In this document: positions 36,940 to 46,160 of the stretch, in pieces | How the letters are laid out: every line of letters begins with the position of its first letter | How positions within the stretch are numbered: position 1 is the stretch's first letter | DNA from: Pseudomonadota bacterium | GTDB taxonomy: Bacteria; Pseudomonadota; Alphaproteobacteria; Micavibrionales; UBA2020 | Direction of reading: 5' to 3' | Assembly: GCA_021849295.1 (NCBI GenBank) | Contig: JAJZTA010000016.1 | Span: 1 to 62,758, forward strand | Length of the DNA: 62,758 bases | Program-made: the position numbers and the translations under genes | Notes under the pieces: generated by a model | The model's input: only the letters and a program-made list of their open reading frames with translations | Databases searched by the model: none | What the model was told of the DNA's origin: nothing

Positions 36940-37459
36940 GACCTCCGCTCAAGAACTTCTTGAAAAATGCAATATTCATAGCTTTCCTGTGCCTATAGAA
37001 AAAATTGCAAAGTTTCTTGGAGCGCAGATCCGCTTTTCGCCCCTCGATAAAGAATTATCTGGGATGGTTTATATTAAAGATGGCATGCCCATCATCGGTG
37101 TGAACGCCTTGCATCATCCGAACAGACAACGGTTCACTATTGCACATGAAATTGCTCACATTGTTCTCCACAAGGAAAAACTTTCTGAAGAAGTACATGT
37201 GGACAAGCAGTTTCCTATACTAATGCGTGATCATCTAGCTTCTACCGGTACAGACCAGACAGAGATGGAAGCAAATGATTTTGCAGCAAATCTTTTAGTG
37301 CCACGGGAAACTCTTGAAAAAGCACTGAAAGATATGACTACAGACATTGACGATGATAAGCCTTTAGATGACTTGGCCAAAAAATTCCGCGTTAGCAGAC
37401 AGATGCTGGAATACAGGATCAGGAACCTGCCTCAGGAAACAAAGAAGCCAAAAAACTAA
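36911..37459 (+). CDS. ImmA/IrrE-family metallopeptidase
   Basis: A 182-residue zinc protease of the COG2856 group. The HExxH motif reads HEIAH at about 78-82, in RFTIAHEIAHIVLHKE, and a downstream Glu in EMEANDFAANLLVP is the third zinc ligand, both exactly as in ImmA. It probably inactivates the XRE regulator encoded just upstream. ATG 36911 gives the full N-terminal helix; the overlap with the regulator gene indicates coupling. Confidence 0.9.
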   Translation: MPNKQKQDPKTSAQELLEKCNIHSFPVPIEKIAKFLGAQIRFSPLDKELSGMVYIKDGMPIIGVNALHHPNRQRFTIAHEIAHIVLHKEKLSEEVHVDKQFPILMRDHLASTGTDQTEMEANDFAANLLVPRETLEKALKDMTTDIDDDKPLDDLAKKFRVSRQMLEYRIRNLPQETKKPKN

Positions 37460-37554
37460 TAGACTCGGCAGATCCTGTTTCTATAATATTCTGATCATTC
37501 AGCGAATCATTGGCAAAAGCGCCGTATAAACTGCTCAGTGCCTTGAGAGGACGT

Positions 37555-38961
37555 ATGAGCTTTGTATTTTACGATACCGAAACTACGGGTACGAAGGTCC
37601 CCTTCGACCAAATCCTTCAGTTTGCCGCTATTCGCACAGATTCTGAATTTAATGAAATTGACCGATTTGAGATTCGATGCAAATTGCAGGATCATGTGGT
37701 GCCGGCGCCTATGGCTATGCACATCACGGGTGTTACGGCAGCGCGTCTAACAGAGGTATCACTTCCATCACACTATGAGATGGTTAGAGCGATACGTGAA
37801 AAACTTCTTTCCTGGTCTCCATCTATTTTCATTGGATACAACTCCCTGGAATTTGATGAGCCTCTACTGAGGCAAGCTCTCTATAAAACTCTCCATTCTC
37901 CTTACCTGACAAATACATCGGGGAACTCTCGATCCGATGCTCTGCGGGCCGTTCAGGCAACATCATTGTTCACACCTGATGTTTTTAAAATACCTGAGGG
38001 CAAAAAAGGTCCATCTTTCAAATTAGACCAAATTGCACCTCTCAACGGATTTGATCACAAGCACGCGCACGATGCCATGTCCGATGTCGAAGCGACTATA
38101 TTTCTTTGCCGTATCGTAGCAGAAAAATCACCGGAGGTCTGGTCGTCATTTATGAGATTTAGCCAGAAATCTGCAGTGATCGACTATGTCACATCGGAAA
38201 ATATCTTTTGTTTCACGGATTTCTTTTTTAGTAAGCCATATTCAGCAATAGTAACTACTATTGGCGATGATCCAGACAACGGCTCAAACTTTTATATTTA
38301 CGACCTTTCAATAAACCCGGAAGATCTCGCCGACTTGTCCCATGACAGTCTCATTAAGCGCTTAGGACGGTCTCCAAAACCTATAAGAAAATTGAAAAGC
38401 AACGCAGCTCCTATCCTCATGCTAACCGAAGATGCTCTCGACATTGCGGCTGCAAAAAAGTATGACCTTGAGGAACTGGAGAGACGTGCGAATTTACTGC
38501 AGGGAAATGAAGAATTGCGGCAGCGTCTGATTGCATCTACACAATCTACCTATAAGGAACGAGAGACTTCTCCTCATGTCGAGGAAAGAATCTACGATCA
38601 TTTCTTCTCTGAAGTGGACCAGTGTATCCTGGATGAGTTTCACTCTGTGCCATGGGAGAATAGGCCACCCCTTTTAGAAAAGTTACAAGACGTCCGCTTG
38701 CGCGAACTTGGGCAACGTTTGATCCATACCGAAAGACCAGACCTCATGGAGAAAAGTGAATGTATCAAGCATGACAGGCTGCGCGCGCAGCGCATTCTCG
38801 GGAGTAATGATAATAAGTCATGGCTAACACTACCGGAAGCTATTCAGGATATTGATAAACTTTTGGAATCCGCCAATAAAGAGACAGCGCTCTTTTTAAA
38901 TGAACATAAAAAACTTTTGCTAGAGCGCTTGGCTGGCGTGAATACAATTTTAGTATCTTGA
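37555..38961 (+). CDS. sbcB: exonuclease I (SbcB/XonA-like)
   Basis: A 468-residue 3'-5' single-strand DNA exonuclease, close in length to E. coli ExoI (475). The DEDDh motifs are YDTETTG at 6-12, IGYNSLEFDEPLLR around 100, and HKHAHDAMSDVEATI around 178-192. The ExoI-specific SH3-like and C-terminal helical regions follow (NPEDLADLSHDSLIKRL; ERIYDHFFS). I start at ATG 37555 behind GAGAGG; the frame begins 45 bases earlier at a TTG. An island-borne copy with AT-rich codon use is probably acquired and may act on foreign or damaged DNA rather than replace a host copy. Confidence 0.85.
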   Translation: MSFVFYDTETTGTKVPFDQILQFAAIRTDSEFNEIDRFEIRCKLQDHVVPAPMAMHITGVTAARLTEVSLPSHYEMVRAIREKLLSWSPSIFIGYNSLEFDEPLLRQALYKTLHSPYLTNTSGNSRSDALRAVQATSLFTPDVFKIPEGKKGPSFKLDQIAPLNGFDHKHAHDAMSDVEATIFLCRIVAEKSPEVWSSFMRFSQKSAVIDYVTSENIFCFTDFFFSKPYSAIVTTIGDDPDNGSNFYIYDLSINPEDLADLSHDSLIKRLGRSPKPIRKLKSNAAPILMLTEDALDIAAAKKYDLEELERRANLLQGNEELRQRLIASTQSTYKERETSPHVEERIYDHFFSEVDQCILDEFHSVPWENRPPLLEKLQDVRLRELGQRLIHTERPDLMEKSECIKHDRLRAQRILGSNDNKSWLTLPEAIQDIDKLLESANKETALFLNEHKKLLLERLAGVNTILVS

Positions 38962-38973
38962 CCAGAGAGCTAT

Positions 38974-39753
38974 ATGACCACAAGGAAAACAGCTCTAAAC
39001 CGCCGCCAAGAGTCTCCCGACTTCCCGTCGGCCGTTATCAAAGCTAAAAAAGATCTGGGAAAGAGAAACGATGATTACTTCCGCGTCATGAAAAAACTGA
39101 CCGAGACGAAGGATCTGCACTTATCAACAGCGCTCGAAAAAATGTGGATCTCACTCGAGAACGCTGAAAGAAAAAAGTACGGTAAACAGCATCTCAAAAA
39201 CAGCGCATGGGTTCATTATTTTATAATGCACGTGACCTGCCATTCCGACCTTCCGGATTATTTCTATCAAAACAAGACGCAGAGGAAAAAGCTTTTTGAA
39301 AATATAAGTACACGTTCAGGACATTTAAAAAATATATTGCAGCGTTATCGGCTTGACTATCGTCTCGCCTATTCCGGGCGTCGTAAAATTTTTGATTTTC
39401 ACAAAGGATTCTCGCCGGATAATCCTCGCGGCGTAGCTGAAAATGAAATCGAGGCACCGAAAGCTTCCGAGCTACTGGACCGGCTCCTTCAGCATATTGA
39501 AGATGACTTAAATAAGGCTCCGACAGCCAAGATCGATAAAAAGGAGAAGGCGCGGCAGTTTGTATATGATATGGCGCTGTATTTTAAAAATACCTATGAC
39601 ACGCCGCTGAATGCGGTCATCGCGACAGCGACACACGCAATTCATAACGTTAATTACACCGAGTCTCAAATCAGGAAAATTCTTATAAGAACGGACATGG
39701 GCAAAGACGATGACGAATTTCGTCCCTTTGCCCATCCCTATACCGCGGTATAG
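38974..39753 (+). CDS. hypothetical protein, 259 residues
   Basis: Not recognised. It is Lys/Arg/Asp-rich, predicted mostly helical and soluble. Notable patches are WVHYFIMHVTCHSDLPDYFYQNK (aromatic, His/Cys), and a C-terminal half reading EKARQFVYDMALYFKNTYDTP. It starts 12 bases after the exonuclease stop, so it is probably in the same transcript and may modify or restrain the exonuclease. Confidence 0.6.
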   Translation: MTTRKTALNRRQESPDFPSAVIKAKKDLGKRNDDYFRVMKKLTETKDLHLSTALEKMWISLENAERKKYGKQHLKNSAWVHYFIMHVTCHSDLPDYFYQNKTQRKKLFENISTRSGHLKNILQRYRLDYRLAYSGRRKIFDFHKGFSPDNPRGVAENEIEAPKASELLDRLLQHIEDDLNKAPTAKIDKKEKARQFVYDMALYFKNTYDTPLNAVIATATHAIHNVNYTESQIRKILIRTDMGKDDDEFRPFAHPYTAV

Positions 39754-39804
39754 CTGGCATCCTGATCCTATAGGCACAACGAATCGTGCCGAAAGGACAA
39801 CAGG

Positions 39805-41121
39805 ATGCTTGAGATTAAACCACGAGATATCAATAACTTAAAGCCATATGAGGGCAATGCCCGCACGCACAGTGACAGACAGGTCGGCAAGATCGCCGCC
39901 AGTATCAAGCAGTTCGGTTTTAATAACCCCGTTCTCATCGACAAAAACAGCATCATTATAGCCGGGCACGGGCGGTGCCAGGCGGCAAGAAAGCTGGGCA
40001 TGAAGACCGTTCCCACCATATGTCTCGATCATCTGACAGATGCAGAGATTAAAGCCTACATCCTCGCAGACAATAAGCTTGCAGAGCTGGCCGGCTGGGA
40101 CCGGGAAATTCTCGCCATCGAGCTGCAGCATCTGACGTCACTGGAGCTGGATTTCGACGTAGAGATCACAGGCTTCGGCGCCGGAGAGATCGATTTCATC
40201 ATTGGTGGCGCCGTCGAGGAAAAACTGGACCCCGCCGATGAAATTATAGAACCGGAAAAAGAAAAACCTCCGGTTACAAGATCCGGAGACCTCTGGCATC
40301 TCGGCAACCATCGTCTTATTTGCGGCAACAGCCTGGACGGAGCCAGTTATGCTGCCCTTATGGGAGACGAGAAGGCACAAATGGTCTTCACCGACCCTCC
40401 CTATAACGTCCCCATAGACGGGCATGTCTGCGGCAATGGCGCCATAAAACACGCCGAGTTCGAAATGGCCGCCGGCGAGATGTCGGATGAAGAGTTTACC
40501 GCCTTCCTGACAACGTCGATGGGACTCTTCCGGTCGTATTCAGACGATGGCGCCATTGCTTTCTGCTGCATGGACTGGCGCCATATGGCCGAAATACTGC
40601 ACGCCGGCATGCGGAGCAGTTATGAATTTAAAAATTTATGCGTCTGGGTGAAAGATAACGGCGGCATGGGGTCTCTTTACCGCTCCCGCCACGAGCTCGT
40701 GTTTGTCTTCAAGAACGGGGATGCGCCACATATAAATAATGTCGAACTCGGAAAAAACGGGCGCTACCGCACAAACGTCTGGGAGTACCCCGGCGTCAAC
40801 ACCATGCGGAAGGATCGGCTGGAGGAGCTTGCTATGCACCCGACCGTGAAGCCGATCCTCCTTGTCGCAGACGCCATCAAGGACTGCTCGAAAAGGCGGG
40901 GGATCATTCTCGACCCCTTCGGCGGCAGCGGCACGACACTGATCGCGGCCGAAAAGACCGGCAGGCAGGCGCGGCTGATCGAGCTCGATCCGCACTACTG
41001 CGACGTCGTCGTCATGCGGTGGGAAAAATTAACGGGCGAAAAAGCTTTTCTGGAGGGGGAAGAAACGACCTTTGAAGAGGTCAGACAGCAACGCAATCAA
41101 GAGGAGTATGAAAATGACTGA
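39805..41121 (+). CDS. ParB-domain DNA methyltransferase (beta class)
   Basis: A 438-residue protein. Residues 1-95 are a ParB N-terminal-like nuclease/NTP domain (KPYEGNARTHSDRQVGKIAASI ... IIAGHGRCQAARKLG, quoted loosely). The C-terminal ~290 residues are an N6-adenine or N4-cytosine methyltransferase with motif IV DPPY at about 196-199 and motif I DPFGGSGTT near 371, the order expected for the beta class. Such ParB-MTases are common in prophages and islands of alphaproteobacteria, often with a small DUF5681 partner, as here. No cognate endonuclease is adjacent, so it may be a solitary or anti-restriction methylase. Confidence 0.9.
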   Translation: MLEIKPRDINNLKPYEGNARTHSDRQVGKIAASIKQFGFNNPVLIDKNSIIIAGHGRCQAARKLGMKTVPTICLDHLTDAEIKAYILADNKLAELAGWDREILAIELQHLTSLELDFDVEITGFGAGEIDFIIGGAVEEKLDPADEIIEPEKEKPPVTRSGDLWHLGNHRLICGNSLDGASYAALMGDEKAQMVFTDPPYNVPIDGHVCGNGAIKHAEFEMAAGEMSDEEFTAFLTTSMGLFRSYSDDGAIAFCCMDWRHMAEILHAGMRSSYEFKNLCVWVKDNGGMGSLYRSRHELVFVFKNGDAPHINNVELGKNGRYRTNVWEYPGVNTMRKDRLEELAMHPTVKPILLVADAIKDCSKRRGIILDPFGGSGTTLIAAEKTGRQARLIELDPHYCDVVVMRWEKLTGEKAFLEGEETTFEEVRQQRNQEEYEND

Positions 41122-41617
41122 TATACTGGAAAAAATCGGTTACGGACGTCCCCCGAAAAAGTACCAGTTCAAAAAAGGGCAATCCGGCAATCCCGGCGGC
41201 AGGCCAAAAAAATCAAGAAGTACAGACGACACGATTATAAAAAGCTTAAGAAAGCGTGTGCCTGCACGCATCAACGGCAAGCCCGTAAACGCAGACGTAC
41301 TGGATGCTATTATCATGGCTCAGACAGAAAAAGCGCTTAAAGGCGACACGAAAGCAGCGAAATTCCTGATGGATATGAACCATCAGGCCGAGCAGCGGAG
41401 ATATTATGCGGAAACTGCGATGGACTATCTCAATAAGCAGATTACAAAAGCTCTCCACAAGGCCACATATGATCCGAAAGCAGCACAAAAGATCTTTGAC
41501 CATGTGCGCGCTTTTGCCGATACCGTCGTTGAAAAGTACGAAGAAGACGGCGGCGGGGAATATCGCACGGAAATCGGCGCCCTGCTGGAAGCGGGAGCCG
41601 CCGCGGTCAACGCGTAA
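41114..41617 (+). CDS. DUF5681 domain protein
   Basis: A 167-residue protein with the signature FKKGQSGNPGGRPKK near the N-terminus that defines DUF5681, followed by a helical body with AKFLMDMNHQAEQRR. Start ATG 41114 overlaps the methyltransferase gene's 3' end; GAGGAG upstream is its ribosome-binding site. Its function is unknown. The constant pairing with ParB-methyltransferases suggests a shared role. Confidence 0.82.
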   Translation: MTDILEKIGYGRPPKKYQFKKGQSGNPGGRPKKSRSTDDTIIKSLRKRVPARINGKPVNADVLDAIIMAQTEKALKGDTKAAKFLMDMNHQAEQRRYYAETAMDYLNKQITKALHKATYDPKAAQKIFDHVRAFADTVVEKYEEDGGGEYRTEIGALLEAGAAAVNA

Positions 41618-41891
41618 CGCTGAAAAGACCCGTAGAAAGATAATTTACGGATAGATACTGCTGCGAATACGCCATTTCCTGACTGTACTCATGGATATGT
41701 CCGGCACCATTTATTTGAGAATTAATCCTATAGTAGCTAAATTTCAGAAAATATTACGAAATAATATTTAATAAAACCATATAGATAGAACAAAACATCT
41801 TATTTCATTGGAAAAGTCGCTTAGAAATTAACTTTATATTAACCACTAAATGACATATTGTTATTCGATTTATTATTATGGAGAATAAAAA
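41618..41891. other. cassette left junction
   Basis: About 270 bases. It holds the left copy of the 20-base direct repeat (41664-41683) and then turns sharply AT-rich (41715-41890), with GGAG before the GTG start of the cupin gene. This is the change of composition expected at an insertion boundary. Confidence 0.5.
41664..41683 (+). repeat. cassette direct repeat, left copy
   Basis: CGAATACGCCATTTCCTGAC, differing by one base from 46710-46729. The two copies bracket the AT-rich cupin to FBP cassette of about 5 kb. Confidence 0.7.
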
Positions 41892-42557
41892 GTGAATTCT
41901 ATTATAAGCTATACGCAGACCGGAGATAATACTCTGGAAAAATTCGGCGCTGAATATTATATGCCCGGCCAGAAGATGATTGCCAAATCCAAAGCCGATA
42001 GCCTCTATATGTTCACCACATATGTAGGCGAGCATGATGTCAATATCGAGGCTGGAGATTCTCTTTACTATATAGAAGCTGGTGTTGCCCACCTAAAAAG
42101 GGGTCCTGTGAAAGTACAGTCCTCTGCTATCGCTACAGTTATCCGAGGATATAACGCTCCAGATCGTTCTGCACAGATAGGTCGAATGACTACTTTGCCT
42201 TTTATTAATGGCTGCTCTACCCGACAAATCTTTTCGCCTGAACGTATAGGCGACCCCACACTGCAATTGCTTTACATTCCACCACATTCCAGCGAGCAAG
42301 AACATCATTTACATTCGACTGCTCGGGTTGCTTACGTTCTCGAAGGACAGGGGACTTGTATCATCGGCACAGATGAACAATCACATCATCAAAAAATTGT
42401 TCCGGGCACTACAATTATTATACATCCTATGTGCCCTCACCATTTTGAAACTAACAACGAAGCCCTCCTTGTTGCTCCGCTACATGTATTTAGTTCGGCG
42501 CCTGGAGGCATGGAATTCAACCATCCCATGTATAATGGTAGTCACTTGTTAAAATAG
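41892..42557 (+). CDS. cupin-domain protein
   Basis: A 221-residue protein starting at GTG behind GGAG. The C-terminal half has a cupin core: PPHSSEQEHHLHSTARVAYVLEGQGTCIIG and VPGTTIIIHPMCPHHFE (quoted loosely) give the two conserved motifs with His residues for a metal. The N-terminal half may be a second, degenerate cupin. It starts the four-gene cassette. Candidate roles are sugar isomerase, dioxygenase or small-molecule sensor; nothing in the sequence decides. Confidence 0.72.
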   Translation: MNSIISYTQTGDNTLEKFGAEYYMPGQKMIAKSKADSLYMFTTYVGEHDVNIEAGDSLYYIEAGVAHLKRGPVKVQSSAIATVIRGYNAPDRSAQIGRMTTLPFINGCSTRQIFSPERIGDPTLQLLYIPPHSSEQEHHLHSTARVAYVLEGQGTCIIGTDEQSHHQKIVPGTTIIIHPMCPHHFETNNEALLVAPLHVFSSAPGGMEFNHPMYNGSHLLK

Positions 42558-42579
42558 CCCATAATCAAGGAGAATGTGC

Positions 42580-45492
42580 ATGCTTTTAGGTGATGGAAAG
42601 ACTGATGACTGGAAGCTAATCAACTACAGGCAAGTTGGTGATCTTGTCGTCGCAGAGTTCCTCCATGACCTCTACAACCAAGCCGTGATTGATCTCAATC
42701 CAGTTCGCTTTCGAAATACTGTATGCGTGATAGAGAACGGTGAATTTAGAAGTTTCGCGCCACAGAAAGAGTGGGACTACTTGGCAGAGACCCTTGGCGA
42801 ACGGCTTGTTAAAGATCCGGATGCGCGTAAAAAGTTTTCAACCTATCTTGAGCGCTCACAAGACGACTTAACGAATCTCATGGAGAAGCTACAAGAAAAA
42901 TATAAAGACAACAAAACGGCGATTAACAGTAAAGATGCCTTTTATGATCTTTCTGACCTGCAATATATGGCGCTGGATCGCATCTATGCCATTAATTTGG
43001 TGCAGTTTGAACACGCCCTTGGCCATGCCCTTGCAAATATCTTGAATGTCCCTAAAGAAGATGTTGATAAACTGCTAAAATCTTCTGAACTGACTATTAG
43101 TGGTCAAGAAGAAATGCGTGCCATTGATCTGTCTCTTCAAATAACTTCCGGAAAATTATCTCTTGAGCAAGCTGCAGAGATACACGAAAAAGAGTTTGGC
43201 GGCATCCACCTCGCCTATGGTGCGGAACGTGATAATTTTGATAGTCACAGCAAAACACGATTAGAGGAACTGTTCAAGACGCCCGAGGCAGACCGTCAAA
43301 AACGTCTAAAAGACCTCCAAAATGCGCCTGCACAAAAAGTTGAAATCGCCGGAGACAATGTTGTTCAAGAGCTTGCGGAACTTGCCAAGAAGCTAGGGGA
43401 GCGGCGCGATAGAAATAAAGCCCTAATGGGGCGTGTATCAAGTGTACGGGCAAATATTCTTAATAAAGTCGCAGAACTCGGTAACATTGAAAGATCAGAA
43501 CTGCGCCATTACTTCTTAAAAGATATATTTGACCTTTTGTCGAAAAACAAAAAGCTCTCTCCCGAAGAAATAGAAAAAAGAAAAGGCCGTCTTGTTCTGC
43601 AACGGCAGGAACATGAAGTATATGGCGTAGAAGCAGTATCTATCTCTGAAAATGTGCTGCCCAGTTTATCTCAATTACAATCAACGACCGAATTACAGGG
43701 CATCCCAGCAAGTTCCGGCGTCATACGGGGAAAAGTCCGCAGAGTTTACACGATAGAAGAAGCCCGCAAAGTTCAGCCGGATGAAATCATGGTTGCCTAT
43801 GGCACAGATTTTGACTTAATGGTTGGCCTTCAAAATTGCGCTGGTGTCATAACAGAAGAAGGCGGCCTTCTTAGCCACGCATCCGTTATCTCAAGAGAAC
43901 TTGGAAAACCCTGCCTTATTAATGTTAAGAATGCTATGAGCCTTCTTAAGGACGGAGACACCATTGAGATTGATACGACTAAATCCATAGTCAATGTTAT
44001 TGATCGCGTACAAAATCAAGTCACTGAAGCCAATGCGGTCACGCGCCTTGAAGATGCTAAAATAGATGAAATTAAGGGGGCTAAAGCGAAGAATCTTCGC
44101 CTCCTCCGTGAAGCTGGCCTACCCACCTTACCAGCTGTGCTGGCGTCTGTAGCCGACCTCTCTAATAAAGAGAAAATCGCTGAGAATATTCTGGCTGTTT
44201 TTGGAAACAATGGCGTTGTAGCAAATTCTTTTATTGTACGTAGCAATACAGAAAACGAAGATATCGAGGGCCAATCGATGGCGGGGCAATATAACTCCCT
44301 CGTATCCCGGTCTGAAAAGAAAGATTTAGCTGAAGCAGTTTCAGCAGTTATAGAAGCCTATAAAAATACAAAAGTAGAACAACTCAATACCGGAAAAGAT
44401 CCCGGCAATACAGTCCTTATTCAACCTTACTATGCGCAACAATATGGCGGAGTTGCTTTCAGCCACCATCCGGTTACAGGAAAATCTGGTGTGGTCATAG
44501 AAGCCAGCGATAAGGGGGCTGGAGCTGTTGTTGAAGGGCAGAAAACATTACCTGAGAAGAACCTCCCTGAAAACATCCGTAAAGAAGTCACTTCTGCAAT
44601 TGAAAAGATTGAAAAAGTCCTGAAATGCCCTGTGGATGTTGAATGGGGATATGGCGCGGATGGCCTAAAAATATTCCAAGCTCGCCCTATTGTTTTTAAG
44701 GATACCACACCTCAAACAACACTAAAGAACCTTATTTTGATAGCTGGCGGTGAAGGATCTCGCATTAGAGAAATGTTTAATGACAAAGCCGCACCATTTA
44801 CAAAGCATTTTCTTCCGCTACCGGAAAAAGGTGGGTCAATCATCGGAGCAATCGTCGAAAAAAGCAAACCTCACTTCGATAAAATCGAGATAGCTGCCAG
44901 CAAGAATACAATGGACTTTATGGCGACAACATTTGAAGAGCAGGAAAAAGTTGAAGTTTCAAATGACGACAAGATGATTGGACCTCTTGGGCCGCCCCTT
45001 TTGAGGTTGCTTGCAGAGGGCAAACGGGTCTTTGCTTGTTGCGGAGACGTTTATAGCAATTTTGATTGGAACGAGATGGAAAAGTTCCATGAAAAAAGCG
45101 GCAATGCTGTTACAATCCTTGTTGCGAAAAGTTTCCCCGCAGAAAAGGCGGCTTGCTTCAACATAGATGACAGCGGAAAAATTACAGGATGGGACAGAAA
45201 GAAAAAATCAACGGAGAATGACTATATAAACATCGGAGGCTATATTATAGACCCTTCTCCCGAGGTTATAAAGATTGCTAAAGAATTGGTAGAACAAGGA
45301 CACTGCAAAGAGGACGTTTTTTTTGAAAAATGCATAGAGGCTGGCATTATCTCTGGCTTCAAAGACAAAGGCTTCTCATGTAACGTTAATACGCCTAGCG
45401 TATATCAAGCGCTGGTGTCTAAACTCATTAAAGAAAAATCAGCAAGAAAGACTACTCCACCAAAACCTCCACAACAAAACAGACATCCCTAG
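42580..45492 (+). CDS. PEP-synthase-like phosphohistidine/ATP-grasp enzyme fused to a nucleotidyltransferase
   Basis: A 970-residue fusion. Residues about 1-360 are helical and may bind substrate. About 365-460 is a swivelling phosphohistidine domain with EEGGLLSHASVISRELGKPCL, His near 433. About 480-705 is a complete PPDK/PEP-synthase ATP-grasp domain: GAKAKNLRLLREAGLPTLP, IVRSNTENEDIEGQSMAGQY, GGVAFSHHPVTG and VDVEWGYGADGLKIFQARPI. The order is inverted relative to PPDK, PpsA and rifampin phosphotransferase. From about 717 a sugar-type nucleotidyltransferase begins with LILIAGGEGSRI. Start is ATG 42580, seven bases after AAGGAG; an ATG six bases upstream is too close. It probably transfers phosphate to, and then nucleotidylates, an unknown small molecule. 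Confidence 0.8.
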   Translation: MLLGDGKTDDWKLINYRQVGDLVVAEFLHDLYNQAVIDLNPVRFRNTVCVIENGEFRSFAPQKEWDYLAETLGERLVKDPDARKKFSTYLERSQDDLTNLMEKLQEKYKDNKTAINSKDAFYDLSDLQYMALDRIYAINLVQFEHALGHALANILNVPKEDVDKLLKSSELTISGQEEMRAIDLSLQITSGKLSLEQAAEIHEKEFGGIHLAYGAERDNFDSHSKTRLEELFKTPEADRQKRLKDLQNAPAQKVEIAGDNVVQELAELAKKLGERRDRNKALMGRVSSVRANILNKVAELGNIERSELRHYFLKDIFDLLSKNKKLSPEEIEKRKGRLVLQRQEHEVYGVEAVSISENVLPSLSQLQSTTELQGIPASSGVIRGKVRRVYTIEEARKVQPDEIMVAYGTDFDLMVGLQNCAGVITEEGGLLSHASVISRELGKPCLINVKNAMSLLKDGDTIEIDTTKSIVNVIDRVQNQVTEANAVTRLEDAKIDEIKGAKAKNLRLLREAGLPTLPAVLASVADLSNKEKIAENILAVFGNNGVVANSFIVRSNTENEDIEGQSMAGQYNSLVSRSEKKDLAEAVSAVIEAYKNTKVEQLNTGKDPGNTVLIQPYYAQQYGGVAFSHHPVTGKSGVVIEASDKGAGAVVEGQKTLPEKNLPENIRKEVTSAIEKIEKVLKCPVDVEWGYGADGLKIFQARPIVFKDTTPQTTLKNLILIAGGEGSRIREMFNDKAAPFTKHFLPLPEKGGSIIGAIVEKSKPHFDKIEIAASKNTMDFMATTFEEQEKVEVSNDDKMIGPLGPPLLRLLAEGKRVFACCGDVYSNFDWNEMEKFHEKSGNAVTILVAKSFPAEKAACFNIDDSGKITGWDRKKKSTENDYINIGGYIIDPSPEVIKIAKELVEQGHCKEDVFFEKCIEAGIISGFKDKGFSCNVNTPSVYQALVSKLIKEKSARKTTPPKPPQQNRHP

Positions 45493-45506
45493 AAGAGTGA
45501 TACCGC

Positions 45507-46157
45507 ATGGAAAACCTTGACGTTTTTGACGAACTTTATACTCCCCTTGATCCCGCTACCGCATCTATAGATGAGGTACATAAAAAAGGGCTTTGGCATC
45601 AAACTTTTGCCTGCTGGGTCGTCAATCCGCAGAAGCATTCTGTCCTATTACAGCTCAGAGGTCCTCGCAACAGAATTGATCCGGGCAGTCTTGACGCATC
45701 AGCTAGTGGTCACCTCGCGGCAGGAGAGAGTCCGGAAGATGGTTTTCGAGAACTTCATGAAGAGCTTGGGATTTCTATCCCGAAAGCAGATAGAACATAC
45801 CTTGGCATCTTTCGAAATATCGCCCTGCGCGGGAGTTATATCAATCATGAATTTTGCCATGTGTTCCTAGCAAAAAGCAGCGTTTCACCCGGCTCCTTGA
45901 CCCTTCAAGATGGAGAAGTTAATGGCGTCTTTGAAGCAAGCATAGAAGGTGCTATAGATTTATTCTCAGGCAAAATAAAAGAAATAAAAGCTCCAGGAAT
46001 AGAATGGAACGGAAACGAGTACGCTCTGGTAGAAAAACCTGTCTCTCTCCAATCTATGTGCAACTGGCGCGAACGGGGAGAGGTATCAAAAACTTACCTA
46101 AAGATCATGCAGGCGGCGCGTGGATTCCTACGCGGAGAAGAAATACTCGCCATATAG
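45507..46157 (+). CDS. Nudix hydrolase (IPP-isomerase-like)
   Basis: A 216-residue protein. The Nudix box is GHLAAGESPEDGFRELHEELGI at about 70-91, matching GX5EX7REUXEEXGU. The lead-in (KGLWHQTFACWVVNP ... LLQLRGP) is that of the isopentenyl-diphosphate isomerase-like Nudix group. It would hydrolyse a nucleoside diphosphate linked to another group. Its place behind a nucleotidyltransferase fusion suggests it acts on, or clears, the product of that enzyme. It begins 14 bases after the fusion gene. Confidence 0.85.
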   Translation: MENLDVFDELYTPLDPATASIDEVHKKGLWHQTFACWVVNPQKHSVLLQLRGPRNRIDPGSLDASASGHLAAGESPEDGFRELHEELGISIPKADRTYLGIFRNIALRGSYINHEFCHVFLAKSSVSPGSLTLQDGEVNGVFEASIEGAIDLFSGKIKEIKAPGIEWNGNEYALVEKPVSLQSMCNWRERGEVSKTYLKIMQAARGFLRGEEILAI

Positions 46158-46160
46158 AAC

